This document shows positions 45,217-54,174 of a stretch of DNA of 64,000 bases, piece after piece. This DNA is from Dysidea avara (Eukaryota; Porifera; Demospongiae; Dictyoceratida; Dysideidae), in assembly GCF_963678975.1 (NCBI RefSeq), contig NC_089275.1, positions 28,519,977 through 28,583,976 of the forward strand. Direction: 5' to 3'. The translations under genes and the position numbers were made by a program. Position 1 is the first letter of the stretch, and each line of letters starts with the position of its first letter. Under the pieces are notes generated by a model that was not told the DNA's origin, searched no databases, and worked only from the letters and a program-made list of their open reading frames with translations.

Positions 45217-46860
45217 ATGGTGAATTGTTGTGTTGTGGAGTGTAATAATCGCTCTGATAGAGGTCCTGCTTTTCGTCGCAATCTTTGTCCTAATCGTGAT
45301 GGTGAACATAATGTTTCATTCTATAGAATTTCAGCGATAATTCGTGACCGAGGCAAGCTAGAGCTGGAACTTTCTATACGAAGGAGAGATGGCTTTCTAG
45401 CTGCTATTTCCAGAGAGGACTTGGATATGAACGACTTAGGGAAATATAGAATTTGTTCAAATCATTTTGTTTCAGGAGAACCATCGAATTTGACTGACTG
45501 TTCCAATTGTGATTGGCTTCCTACGAGTAGGCTGGGACATACAAAGACTTTGCCTCTTACTAAGGCCCAGTTAGAGAGACATGAAAGAGCCCAACGACGA
45601 AACGAGGAACAACTAATAAAAGAACGGATAATTCGAAAGACTGCTGAAGTAATTTCTGAGGAGGATCTACACCTAACTGTAAAGGAGGAAGTAATGGTAA
45701 TACTTAAGGAGGCAATGGAGGAGTTTCAACTAGTTGAAAATTCAACTGTTATGGTCATGGAAAGATATATTTTAGAATTCGTTAAAAGTGATCTGGCAGA
45801 GGTTTTAAAGGAAGAAATGGAAGCTGAATATGTAAGATTTGCTGAAGCCAAGTGTAACTATGCGGCTACGATTAGTTCCTTACGAGATGATCTGGCTAAA
45901 TGCCATTGTACAATTGAAAAGCTATCGTTGCAAATCAAGCAGATGTCAATACCATTCGGCAGTGATGAGATGCTTTTCAGTGATGAGAAAGTTGTGCTTT
46001 TGACAGGTTTGCCAAATTTCAAAATTTTGAAAGTACTATATGATCATGTTGTAGCAACCATGCCAGTTGACAGAACTGGTAAGCTTTCTTTGTTTCAACA
46101 ATTTATCTGTTGTTTGATGAAGTTGCGACTAAATTGTCCTGGACCATTTTTGGCATCCCTTTTTGATGTGTCTAGTGCAAGTGTATCACGAATATTTTTA
46201 AAGTGGTTAGCACAAATGGACATCAGGCTACAGGACTTGATAATCTGGCCAGAGCGTGAAAGTTTACAGAAAACAATGCCAGACTGTTTTCAAGAATCCT
46301 TTGGGAAAAAAGTTGCAATCATCATTGATTGTTTTGAAATATTTATTGAACGTCCCAGTAATCTTCAAGCTAGAACATCCACCTGGTCAAATTACAAACA
46401 CAAGAACACAGCAAAAGTTTTGATTGGAATTTTGCCCCAAGGAGTTGTGGGTTTTGTTTCGGAAGCTTGGGGAGGACGAGTCAGTGATAAGTATCTCACT
46501 GAACACTGTGGAATTTTACGAAAGTTGCTACCCGGAGACATTGTACTAGCAGATCGTGGCTTTGATATAGCCGAGTCTGTTGGGTCAATGCAAGCTAAGT
46601 TACACATCCCAGCTTTCACCAAAGGGAAAACACAACTTTCTGCACTTGAAGTGGAAGAAACAAGAAAAATTGCAAACGTAAGGATCCACGTTGAGCGTGT
46701 AATTGGAGCTGTTCGCCAAAGATATCCAATTTTACAGAGTACCTTGCCGATCCATTATGTAATGAAAAGAAATGGTGAAGATATTCCATTGATTGATCGT
46801 ATGGTGCGTGTGTGTTGTGCACTTAATAATGTTTGTGATTCTGTAGTTCCATTTGATTAA
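45217..46860 (+). CDS. THAP-domain DDE transposase (Harbinger/ISL2EU type)
   Basis: 547 residues, one exon. An N-terminal THAP zinc finger (C5-x3-C9 ... C80-x2-H83, with the DWLPT box at 99-103) should bind the TIRs. Residues 110-245 are charged and helical, probably coiled. A helix-turn-helix of the DDE_Tnp_4 type lies at about 286-330 (FLASLFDVSSASVSRIF). The DDE triad is D371 (IIDCFEIFIERP), D446 (LADRGFD) and E493 (RIHVERVIG), all in their usual setting. Intact and of normal length, so potentially active. The start is the first ATG, 10 bp inside the TIR; the THAP begins at once, so no longer form is needed. It converges on the nuclease gene (217 bp between stops). Confidence 0.93.
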   Translation: MVNCCVVECNNRSDRGPAFRRNLCPNRDGEHNVSFYRISAIIRDRGKLELELSIRRRDGFLAAISREDLDMNDLGKYRICSNHFVSGEPSNLTDCSNCDWLPTSRLGHTKTLPLTKAQLERHERAQRRNEEQLIKERIIRKTAEVISEEDLHLTVKEEVMVILKEAMEEFQLVENSTVMVMERYILEFVKSDLAEVLKEEMEAEYVRFAEAKCNYAATISSLRDDLAKCHCTIEKLSLQIKQMSIPFGSDEMLFSDEKVVLLTGLPNFKILKVLYDHVVATMPVDRTGKLSLFQQFICCLMKLRLNCPGPFLASLFDVSSASVSRIFLKWLAQMDIRLQDLIIWPERESLQKTMPDCFQESFGKKVAIIIDCFEIFIERPSNLQARTSTWSNYKHKNTAKVLIGILPQGVVGFVSEAWGGRVSDKYLTEHCGILRKLLPGDIVLADRGFDIAESVGSMQAKLHIPAFTKGKTQLSALEVEETRKIANVRIHVERVIGAVRQRYPILQSTLPIHYVMKRNGEDIPLIDRMVRVCCALNNVCDSVVPFD

Positions 46861-47077
46861 CTATGTATATATATATATATGTGTGTGTGCTCTTTTCAGT
46901 TGTTGTTGTCTTGTAATATATAATATTAATTATTAGTAGAAATCACAATCATTATTACCACTACATATACACGATGGCTAGATGTGCACACACAAAAATT
47001 ACAGAAAAACAATTATGACAGTATGAGAGTAAATACACATGCTATTTAGCTAAAGGTATCCACATACAGTAGTATAG
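46861..47077. other. Spacer between convergent genes of transposon 1
   Basis: Contains a (TA)n/(TG)n microsatellite at 46864-46890. No canonical AATAAA on the + strand; probably shared 3' UTR sequence. Confidence 0.5.
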
Positions 47078-48739
47078 TCAATGCCTTACACCTTTCTTTC
47101 GATGACAAACTTGAAACTGTGGTAGTATTCTGCAACCCGGACAATACCACTTGGCCTTGCCTTTAGGAAGTCTCTCCATTTGCAAACAAGTGATATGAAA
47201 CCATTCTATGGTACAATCAGGATTATCACATGCGATCATGTCTCCTTCTTCTGGGCCATGGCAATAACAGAATGTTTGTTGCTCTTGAACATCGGAAGAT
47301 GTATCATCACCTGCAGAGTCACTTCCACTTTCTGAGATTCCTCCTGCAGAGCCATTTCTACTTCCTGAGGTTCCTGGTGTTGTATCATCAGTCAAGGAAT
47401 TACTTGAATGTTTCTTAAAAGTTGGCCTTGTGTACCAGCTACCCAGTATCTCTGGAAGTAAACAAGTCGTAAAAAAGTTACGTGCTTTTTCTACACACTC
47501 TTCCCAGAAATCAAAGTTTTTAGTAATACGTTCAATGTGTATACCTCCATCATCATAGTCGTTGCTTCCATCCTTTAAAAATGTGCACACACAAAAGTCT
47601 GCATATTCCACATCACAGACAAACAACTGTGTTTGAATCTGGTAATAATAAGCATGCTTTTTGTCTAAGCACAGCTTTTCACCTGACTGTTTTAAACAAA
47701 AAGATTTGTCCATAGCAGCAGATTGTATTGTGGATTCCCGATGGCAGAATGGACATTTTATTTCAAGTACACCCTTTCCATGACAACTGCAATTAATAAT
47801 TCCATCCGGGGATGCTCCAATGAAAGGCCATTCACAATTGACTACAAGCCCACTGTCCTTGACAGAAAAGCTCTCATGTTGACCGTTACAAGTCTTGAAG
47901 TAAATATTCCGAGCTTTCTGTTCATGCTGGCATCCCCAAATTGTAGCCTTACTTTTAAAGCTAAATGCTTCTGGATAGCATATCCCTTTGATAAGGGACT
48001 GAGCTGGCTTGTCTGAATTAGTGTGGCACACGGCTTTCATTCTGGATGCAGTTATTCTCCCTGCTCGGTACTTGAACCACAACTTGGAATTGCTCTGGTC
48101 TCGGGTTGCTTTCTCTATAGAATCAGCTGACTTTGCTGTAATATCTATTGTAACTAATTTACATTCAGTCAACAAGTTGTGATACTCCATTTCCATATAT
48201 TTAGTATCTTTCAGTGTGCTTAATGGTGGTGGGAATTCCTTGCTTGATGATTTAGGCATGTACTCATCTGAATACTTAAGAATAACAGATAACACACCAG
48301 GTTTAGTACCACCAGTACTCAAATTTTGAAACAACAAAGAGAGTTCTGATTCTGTAGACTTTGATCCAATCTTTTTAGATTGTTCCGATTCGCCAGCTTC
48401 CACATTGTCTACTTCCTCAACATCTACAGCCTTGATCTGCTCATCCAAAGTTCGTTTCTTTCCTCGGGCTGAAGTAAAGTCTATATCTTTGATTGGAAGA
48501 TACTGAACTTCTTTCAGGTATGATGGAATTATCCACTTACAAGATTCTTCTGTACAAGTTTTGCTGGTCCCATACAGTCTGGCTGAGGCTTCCAAATAAA
48601 ATAACACAGAAGAAATATGTGTACATGTTTCTCCCAAACCAGCCATGCAGTTGCAATGTGCACAGCAAATCTCGCCATTTAATTCAGTGATAATCCAACA
48701 AGTTAGTGGTGTGTCACTAAACCTTTGTGAATGGCGAAC
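47078..48739 (-). CDS. YqaJ-nuclease/PHD partner protein of transposon 1, exon 2
   Basis: Encodes residues 104-656 of the joined protein. It opens with a complete SWIM zinc finger (C132-x-C134-x7-C142-x-H144), which is the reason for extending upstream of the ATG at 48646. A YqaJ-type PD-(D/E)xK nuclease follows at about 310-540: WFKYRAGRITAS, WGCQHE (E376), GASPDG (D415), LEIKCPF (E429, K431) and YYYQIQTQ. After a Ser/Gly-rich linker, a PHD finger sits at 594-639 (CYC...C..C...WFH..C...WYCPGC), with all C4HC3 ligands. YqaJ enzymes are lambda-exonuclease relatives; the PHD suggests chromatin binding. Its role in transposition is inferred from its constant pairing with this transposase type. 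Confidence 0.9.
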   Translation of the reverse strand, partial: VRHSQRFSDTPLTCWIITELNGEICCAHCNCMAGLGETCTHISSVLFYLEASARLYGTSKTCTEESCKWIIPSYLKEVQYLPIKDIDFTSARGKKRTLDEQIKAVDVEEVDNVEAGESEQSKKIGSKSTESELSLLFQNLSTGGTKPGVLSVILKYSDEYMPKSSSKEFPPPLSTLKDTKYMEMEYHNLLTECKLVTIDITAKSADSIEKATRDQSNSKLWFKYRAGRITASRMKAVCHTNSDKPAQSLIKGICYPEAFSFKSKATIWGCQHEQKARNIYFKTCNGQHESFSVKDSGLVVNCEWPFIGASPDGIINCSCHGKGVLEIKCPFCHRESTIQSAAMDKSFCLKQSGEKLCLDKKHAYYYQIQTQLFVCDVEYADFCVCTFLKDGSNDYDDGGIHIERITKNFDFWEECVEKARNFFTTCLLPEILGSWYTRPTFKKHSSNSLTDDTTPGTSGSRNGSAGGISESGSDSAGDDTSSDVQEQQTFCYCHGPEEGDMIACDNPDCTIEWFHITCLQMERLPKGKAKWYCPGCRILPQFQVCHRKKGVRH

Positions 48740-48788
48740 CTAAGACAAAAGGCATAAATATTGGGCAGCTATCTTAGCTACAACTTAC
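48740..48788 (-). other. 49-bp intron in the nuclease gene
   Basis: On the - strand GTAAGTTGTAGC...TTTTGTCTTAG. Removing it joins ...RLLVTGR to VRHSQRF in phase and restores the SWIM finger. Unspliced, the frame stops after four codons. Confidence 0.85.
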
Positions 48789-49097
48789 TCTGCCAGTAAC
48801 CAGTAATCTGTTAGCAATTTTCCTGGTGTTGACTTCTTTGATCCATCCACTTACGAACTGGTTATACGCTTCTAATCCTTTCCTCGCCTTAAACTGACTC
48901 ATACTAATAAAACTGGTTCGAAGTACTAAGTAAGACACCAAGTCACAATCTTCTACTGGTGGGTTGTCATCAAACTGTTCTCCTTCAGTCACTTTCCCAA
49001 ACGGATCTACTCCGTTAATCAAAGAAATCTTCTTCTTATATCGATCCTTTGCTTCTTTCTTTAACTTATCTGCGTAGGAAGACAGCTGTACTGACAT
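48789..49097 (-). CDS. Partner protein of transposon 1, exon 1
   Basis: Encodes residues 1-103, starting MSVQLSSYADKLKKEAKDRY. Helical and charged, no named domain; the segment is common upstream of SWIM in proteins of this type. The ATG lies 27 bp inside the right TIR. Confidence 0.85.
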
Positions 49098-49123
49098 ACT
49101 TGGCCAACTACTGCTCGTTACGA

Positions 49124-49201
49124 TGGTTCACCAATATGGCGGACGCGTAGGCGAACAAAGTGATTGCGTAACCCGGATCACGTGTTGAAAATGCTCTATA
49201 G
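49124..49201 (-). repeat. Right TIR of transposon 1
   Basis: Inverted partner of 45130-45207. It ends AAATGCTCTATAG and probably carries the promoter of the nuclease gene. Confidence 0.95.
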
Positions 49202-49639
49202 GTCAGCCAATTACTGGTTCAAGAAGCCTTTAAACTAGTTTTGCCCACCCACTTAGTAAACCATAAATTACCCCTGCTGACAAGTGTTAACATCATAACA
49301 TAACCTCAAAGCATGTGTAAATATGTGATTGCAATACCTGTTATTGTAAGACATGTACAGGATGTTGATGATCACTTTGGTACCACCCTAAAGCTTCCAT
49401 TAGGCATGTTGAATATTGTCTGACAATACCACTGTATTACACAGAAACCAGTTAACTGCCAGTTATTGGTTACCAGTTAACCAGTTTTGAATATGCTATC
49501 AGGTTCACAGCTCTACACCCTAATCAACAGTCAAGTACATTTTAGTAAGAATTTTGACAAACTGCATGCTGAAATCCAAACTCAAATGATTCAACCCAGG
49601 GAGTATAACTATGAATTATGTCTTTTTGCACATTATGTA

Positions 49640-49817
49640 CAATGGCGGATCCAGGATGGGGCATTTGGGGCAAATGCCCCCCCCCCCCCCCCCCTTCAAG
49701 AAATTGCATACAAGATCGAGATACTCTAATAGAGCAGTCAATTACTCTAATAAAGTAGTCACAATGTTCATGAGGCAGTGCAGCTTACTTATGAAGCTAT
49801 AAATAGGATTTTATTTT
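49640..49817 (+). repeat. hAT-like end (CAnnGGCGGATCCAGG) with C-tract
   Basis: CAATGGCGGATCCAGGATGG, a run of 17 C, then GATCGAGATACTCTAATAGA and a second motif CTCTAATAAAGTAGTCAC. Same left-end design as 63485 and 30105. It is cut off by the LINE that begins near 49818. Confidence 0.6.
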
Positions 49818-49832
49818 ACTTAAACCCTGGAT

Positions 49833-52148
49833 TTGCTTTTAACCAACATGGATGATAGTATCGATTCTATAAAGGTTCATTCCGTCCCTTTACTTTTCCC
49901 GTCTGATCATTATAGCATAACTTTCAACTTGTTGTTTAGTAAACCACCTGTCAAACAAGTTACCTATTATTCTTACAATTCCTCTACAGGAGACTACCAA
50001 GGACTCTATGAACATTTGTCATATCACAACTTGAGTAGCTGTTTTCTGTCACACGATGTTGAATTCATTTGGGAAACATTAGAGCTGATTATATCCAATG
50101 CTATGAGACTATTCATTCCTTTTACCAAAATTCACTGTAATAACCAACCCTGGTTCACTGCCAATATTAGACATCACATCAAGTGCCTGCGCACTCTTCG
50201 CCGCAGGTATAAGCAACATCCTACTAGACATCTCGAAGAGAAGATCAAATTATCTCAAGAGTCACTCCAAGAGGAAATTGCTAACAGTAAAACTAACTAT
50301 GAGACATGCCTCATCAGAGAGTTTGCATCTCACCGCAACAACAACATTTTCAAGTATATCAGGAACCTTACCCAATCCAAGAACTTTCCTTCTGTTTTAC
50401 AGTTTGACAACGAAATCACCGAATCTGACACTGATTCTGCTAACATGTTCAATCGCTATTTTCATTCAGTTTTCTCAGACTCATCTGATCTATCCAATGT
50501 TGATAACCGTTTAGAGCCTACTGATCACATTGATTTTATTTCAATCTCAATAGAAGAAGTATATGACGCCCTTGTATCTTTGGACCCTACCAAAGCACCA
50601 GGCATTGACCTTATTTCTCCAAAAATTCTTCAGACATGTGCTCCAATTTTGTGCCAGCCGTTGCACCATCTTTTTTCTATGTCTCTCCAATATGCATACA
50701 TCCCCTCGAGTTGGAAGATCCATAAGATTGTACCTATCTTCAAGGCTGGTGATAAAACTTCGGTAAAGAACTACAGACCCATCTCATTGCTTTCCAGCAC
50801 ATCAAAGGTACTTGAGCGATTAGTGTATAATAAAATAGTAAATCATCTGGTAACTCAAATTAATCCCTGCCAGTTTGGCTTTATAAAAGGAGCTTCCACC
50901 TTACAACAGCTTTTAACATTCTTTGACTTCTTGACCAACAGCCCAACGCAAATTGATACTATATACCTGGATATACGTAAAGCCTTCGACACTGTTTCAC
51001 ATGGAATCCTACTAAATCACCTCTGGTCTTTTGGGATTACTGGTACCCTATGGTCGTGGTTTAAATGCTACATCACTGACCGAGTACAGCAGGTATCTAT
51101 CAACAATACCTTATCTGACAGTGTACTACCAGTTATATCTGGTGTCCCCCAGGGAAGTATTTTAGGTCCCCTGTTATTTCTAGTTTATATGAACAATATC
51201 TCTTCCAGTATAGAAGTTAGTCAAGTATTGAAGTTTGCTGATGACATGAAATGTTTTATGACCATCTCGTGTGATGAGGACTGCATCAAGCTCCAGCAAG
51301 ATGTTGACTCTATTATTCACCAAACATTCCTTTCCAATCTAACTATCAACTTTACCAAGTGTGTACATGTTCCCTTCAAATCAACGTCCAATACCAGATA
51401 CCTTATTTCCAGCACAGAAATCAATTGTCAGGAGACTCAAAAAGACCTGGGAGTGATTGTCTCCAGTGACCTGAAGTGGTCAAATCACTACAATTCTATA
51501 ATATTTAAAGCATATAAATCGTTGGCTCTGATACGACGTACTTTTTGTTCCAATCACTACCCATCAGTCAAGCTACATCTGTATATTACTTTAGTTCGTC
51601 CTCATCTTACCTATTGCTCTCAGTTATGGCGACCGTACCTAATCAAGGACATCTTATGTTTTGAGCGTATTCAATGTCGAGCAACCAAACAAATCTAGAA
51701 TAATTATAATATCAGCTACAAATCCAGGTTATTAGAACTTCATCTTCTACCATTCATGTATATCCTCGAGATTCAGGATGTTTTGTTTGCGATCAAGTCA
51801 CTTAAGTCACCCACAAGAAACTTTGACATTAATAGGTACATTACATTTACTCAGGGTCACACCAGATCCTCTACACATAATAAACTCAAACATCGTCTCC
51901 ATAGTACAAACTTAAATAGAAACTCTTATTTCCATCGCCTTCCTCGTTTGTGGAATGCTCTTCCTGTAATCAATACCAATTTATCAATTGCAACCATCAA
52001 GGCTAAACTAAAGAAATTTATGTGGAATCATTTTGTAACTCATTTTGACGATGACAATCACTGTACCTACCATTATCTATGTCCGTACAGCTTGCCGTGC
52101 AGCAAATGTCACGATCTCTCGCCACCATCAAACTTTCAAACACTATAG
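49833..52148 (+). pseudogene. LINE ORF2: end of endonuclease, reverse transcriptase, C-terminal domain
   Basis: One frame of 771 codons with a single internal stop (TAG at 51696-51698). It begins within the APE endonuclease (TNMDDSID... SDHYSI, the last endonuclease motif). Reverse transcriptase motifs: VPIFKAGDKTSVKNYRPISL, YLDIRKAFDTVSH, SGVPQGSILGPLLFL and FADD at 468-471. Past the stop the frame goes on with YKSRLLELHLLPF, LPRLWNALPV and a Cys-containing end. It looks like the CR1/L2-Jockey-like group; the clade needs a tree. The missing N-terminus and the nonsense codon make it non-autonomous. Confidence 0.9.
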
Positions 52149-52270
52149 CTAAGTTATAATAGACCATATGCATGGTCTAAAAACGCAACGGAATTATTTT
52201 ACAAAAAAAAGTTGACGGTGAACGACTACCGGAGCGATTATTTTGAACTTGAAAACTAGACCAACGACGA

Positions 52271-53970
52271 ATGATGTCTAAGCGACAATGCTGTGTTTGG
52301 GGTTGCCACAACAGGAAAGGAAGATGTGTGGAGGATATTGATGGAAATCGTCTTTGTGGATGCCCTCAGCTGCAGGTTGATGGTTGCCCCAAGCCCGAAT
52401 TGGTGACACTCTACACCATTAGCAAAATGCCCCAGTCTATTAAACGCGCTGTTATACAAAGAATCAACCTTACTAGACAAGGTCCAGAACAGAGCAGGTG
52501 GAAAGCTTCTTCAACCGCGGTGATCTGCAACGTGCATTATGAGGACTTCATGGGTCCTAGCAAGACAAACAAATTTTGTATTCCTGTGTATTTTAAGAAG
52601 CCCAGCACCACTCCAGCATCAAAGAAAGCTAGGATAGAGGAAGAAGATATGCAGGATACAACCAGTGGATATCAGGATGAAGATCTTGATGATTTGTCAC
52701 TGCAAGATACTCAGCCAGAAACTATCCGTGTAAGCCTTGATATTTGTACAGCCTCAAGTACTTCTAAACTAGACTTGGATGCTGAGTTGTACCTTGAATC
52801 TACTGAGTTTACTGATAGAACTGAAGATACTCAGTCAGATACTGTTCCCATACAATCACATTTGCATGGTCTTGATGCTGAAGACCCAGGTACAGCCTCC
52901 AGTAGTACTCAACTGGTTAATGCTGAGCTGTGCTGTGAACCTGCTATGATAGTAAGTGGTACACCTGTTTCACAACCACATGATCTTAGTTCACCTGATG
53001 TTGCAAGTATTGTCTCCAGGTGTGCTCAGGTAGAGCAAGAAAACAGTGAGCTACGTGCAGAGAACTTGGCATTGAAACAAAAACTTGAGACTTTCAACAG
53101 CACTGTGCAGCGATTAAGTTTGAGCCTACTTACTGAAAGTAAACTACAAATGTACACTGGCCTTCCTCGGAAGGTATTTGAATGTCTTCTAGCGTGGATA
53201 ATTCCTGCAGTAAGAAAAAGAGGAGCACGTGATGAACTAGATCCATCTCAAAAGTTGCTCTTGGTTATGATGAGGGTTCGTTACAACTTTCCGCAAAGTG
53301 ATTTAGCTTTTCGCTTTAATATTGATCAAAGCACAGTATCCCGTATCCTAAATCAGTGGATACCAATGCTGAAAGTTCAGTTGAAACAACTTATTAGATG
53401 GCCACAAACAACTATTGGCCCAATTGATCCTCCCTACAATTTATTACCCAATGCTGTAGCCATTATTGATGGAACTGAAATTTTTATTGAAAGGCCAAGT
53501 AACTTAGCTACACAGAAATCTTCATACAGTGATTATAAAAGTCATACCACAGTAAAGATTTAGTAGCTATAGACACTTTTACTGGAGTTTTTGTGTATGT
53601 TTCACCCGGATTTTCTGGAAACAGCAGTGATCCGTTTACTATAGAGCATAGTGGGATACTAGATCAATTGAAACCAGGCCAAAGAATCCTTGCTGACAAA
53701 GGATACAATGCACGGGATCTTTTTGCTCAGAAGAGATGTTTTTTGACCATTCCGAGTTTCTTAAGTGAAGGTCGCCTTACTACACAGGAAGGTTTGAATT
53801 CTCGGACAATTGCCAGTGCACGGATTAGAGTGGAGAATGCCATCAAACGGTTAAAGGAGTACAAGGCTTTATCTGAAACATTAAGCAACAGAGTGAACAA
53901 GAAGATTGTGGATGATATGGTCCTTGTAGCTGGTGCACTATGTAACTTGAAACAAAAATTGATTAAGTAG
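52271..53970 (+). pseudogene. THAP-DDE transposase of transposon 2, frameshifted
   Basis: Two frames, 52271-53563 and from about 53557 to 53970, join into about 565 residues. Frame 1 has a THAP-like finger (C7-x3-C11 ... C85-x2-H88), an acidic Ser/Thr-rich stretch, a coiled segment near 255-275, the helix-turn-helix and the first catalytic Asp (D400 in IIDGTEIFIERPSN). Frame 2 has LADKGYNA (second Asp) and RIRVENAIK (Glu). The break lies in GTAAAGATT at about 53553-53560, where one missing A would restore ...TTVK-DLVAIDTFTG. All catalytic residues remain, so only this base separates it from an intact gene. An assembly error in the A run is possible. Confidence 0.85.
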
Positions 53971-54174
53971 CTATAATGTATACATATATATGTATTTTTT
54001 TATTTTCTGGGTATTGTACAACAATAAGTGTAGTTGGTACTTTATAGCAGAACATTTATTGTAATTTACAAGTGACATAAAATAATTAGCTTACATTGAA
54101 CTACACAACCCATCAATACTACATGTATACATAACCCATGCGTAATAACACACATAACCTTATATAAATTAATA

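Larger units (their letters stand above)
45130..49201. mobile_element. Two-gene DNA transposon 1 (ISL2EU/Harbinger-like), intact
   Basis: Terminal inverted repeats 45130-45207 and 49124-49201, 78 bp with one mismatch; outermost CTATAGAGCATTTTCAAC. Inside are two convergent genes, a THAP-DDE transposase (+) and a SWIM-YqaJ-PHD protein (-), each starting within about 30 bp of a TIR. From memory, YqaJ partners are a trait of ISL2EU elements in the PIF/Harbinger supergroup. The TA-rich palindromic tips leave a 2-bp TSD undecidable. Near-identical TIRs and open genes suggest a recent insertion. Confidence 0.9.
45082..49516. mobile_element. hAT-like MITE that hosts transposon 1
   Basis: Left piece 45082-45129 (AGTGCTGGGAACCGGTATGC) and right piece 49202-49516 (reversed: AGCTGTGAACCTGATAGC, AAACTGGTTAACTGGTA) are inverted repeats of each other. 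ACCCTAAT flanks both sides (45074-45081, 49517-49524). Removing transposon 1 leaves a MITE of about 360 bp. Confidence 0.65.

Noticed and set aside
47230..48016. Frames on the + strand across the YqaJ-PHD gene
   Set aside because: Shadows of the real - strand gene; they lack motifs and conflict with the clear YqaJ and PHD signatures.
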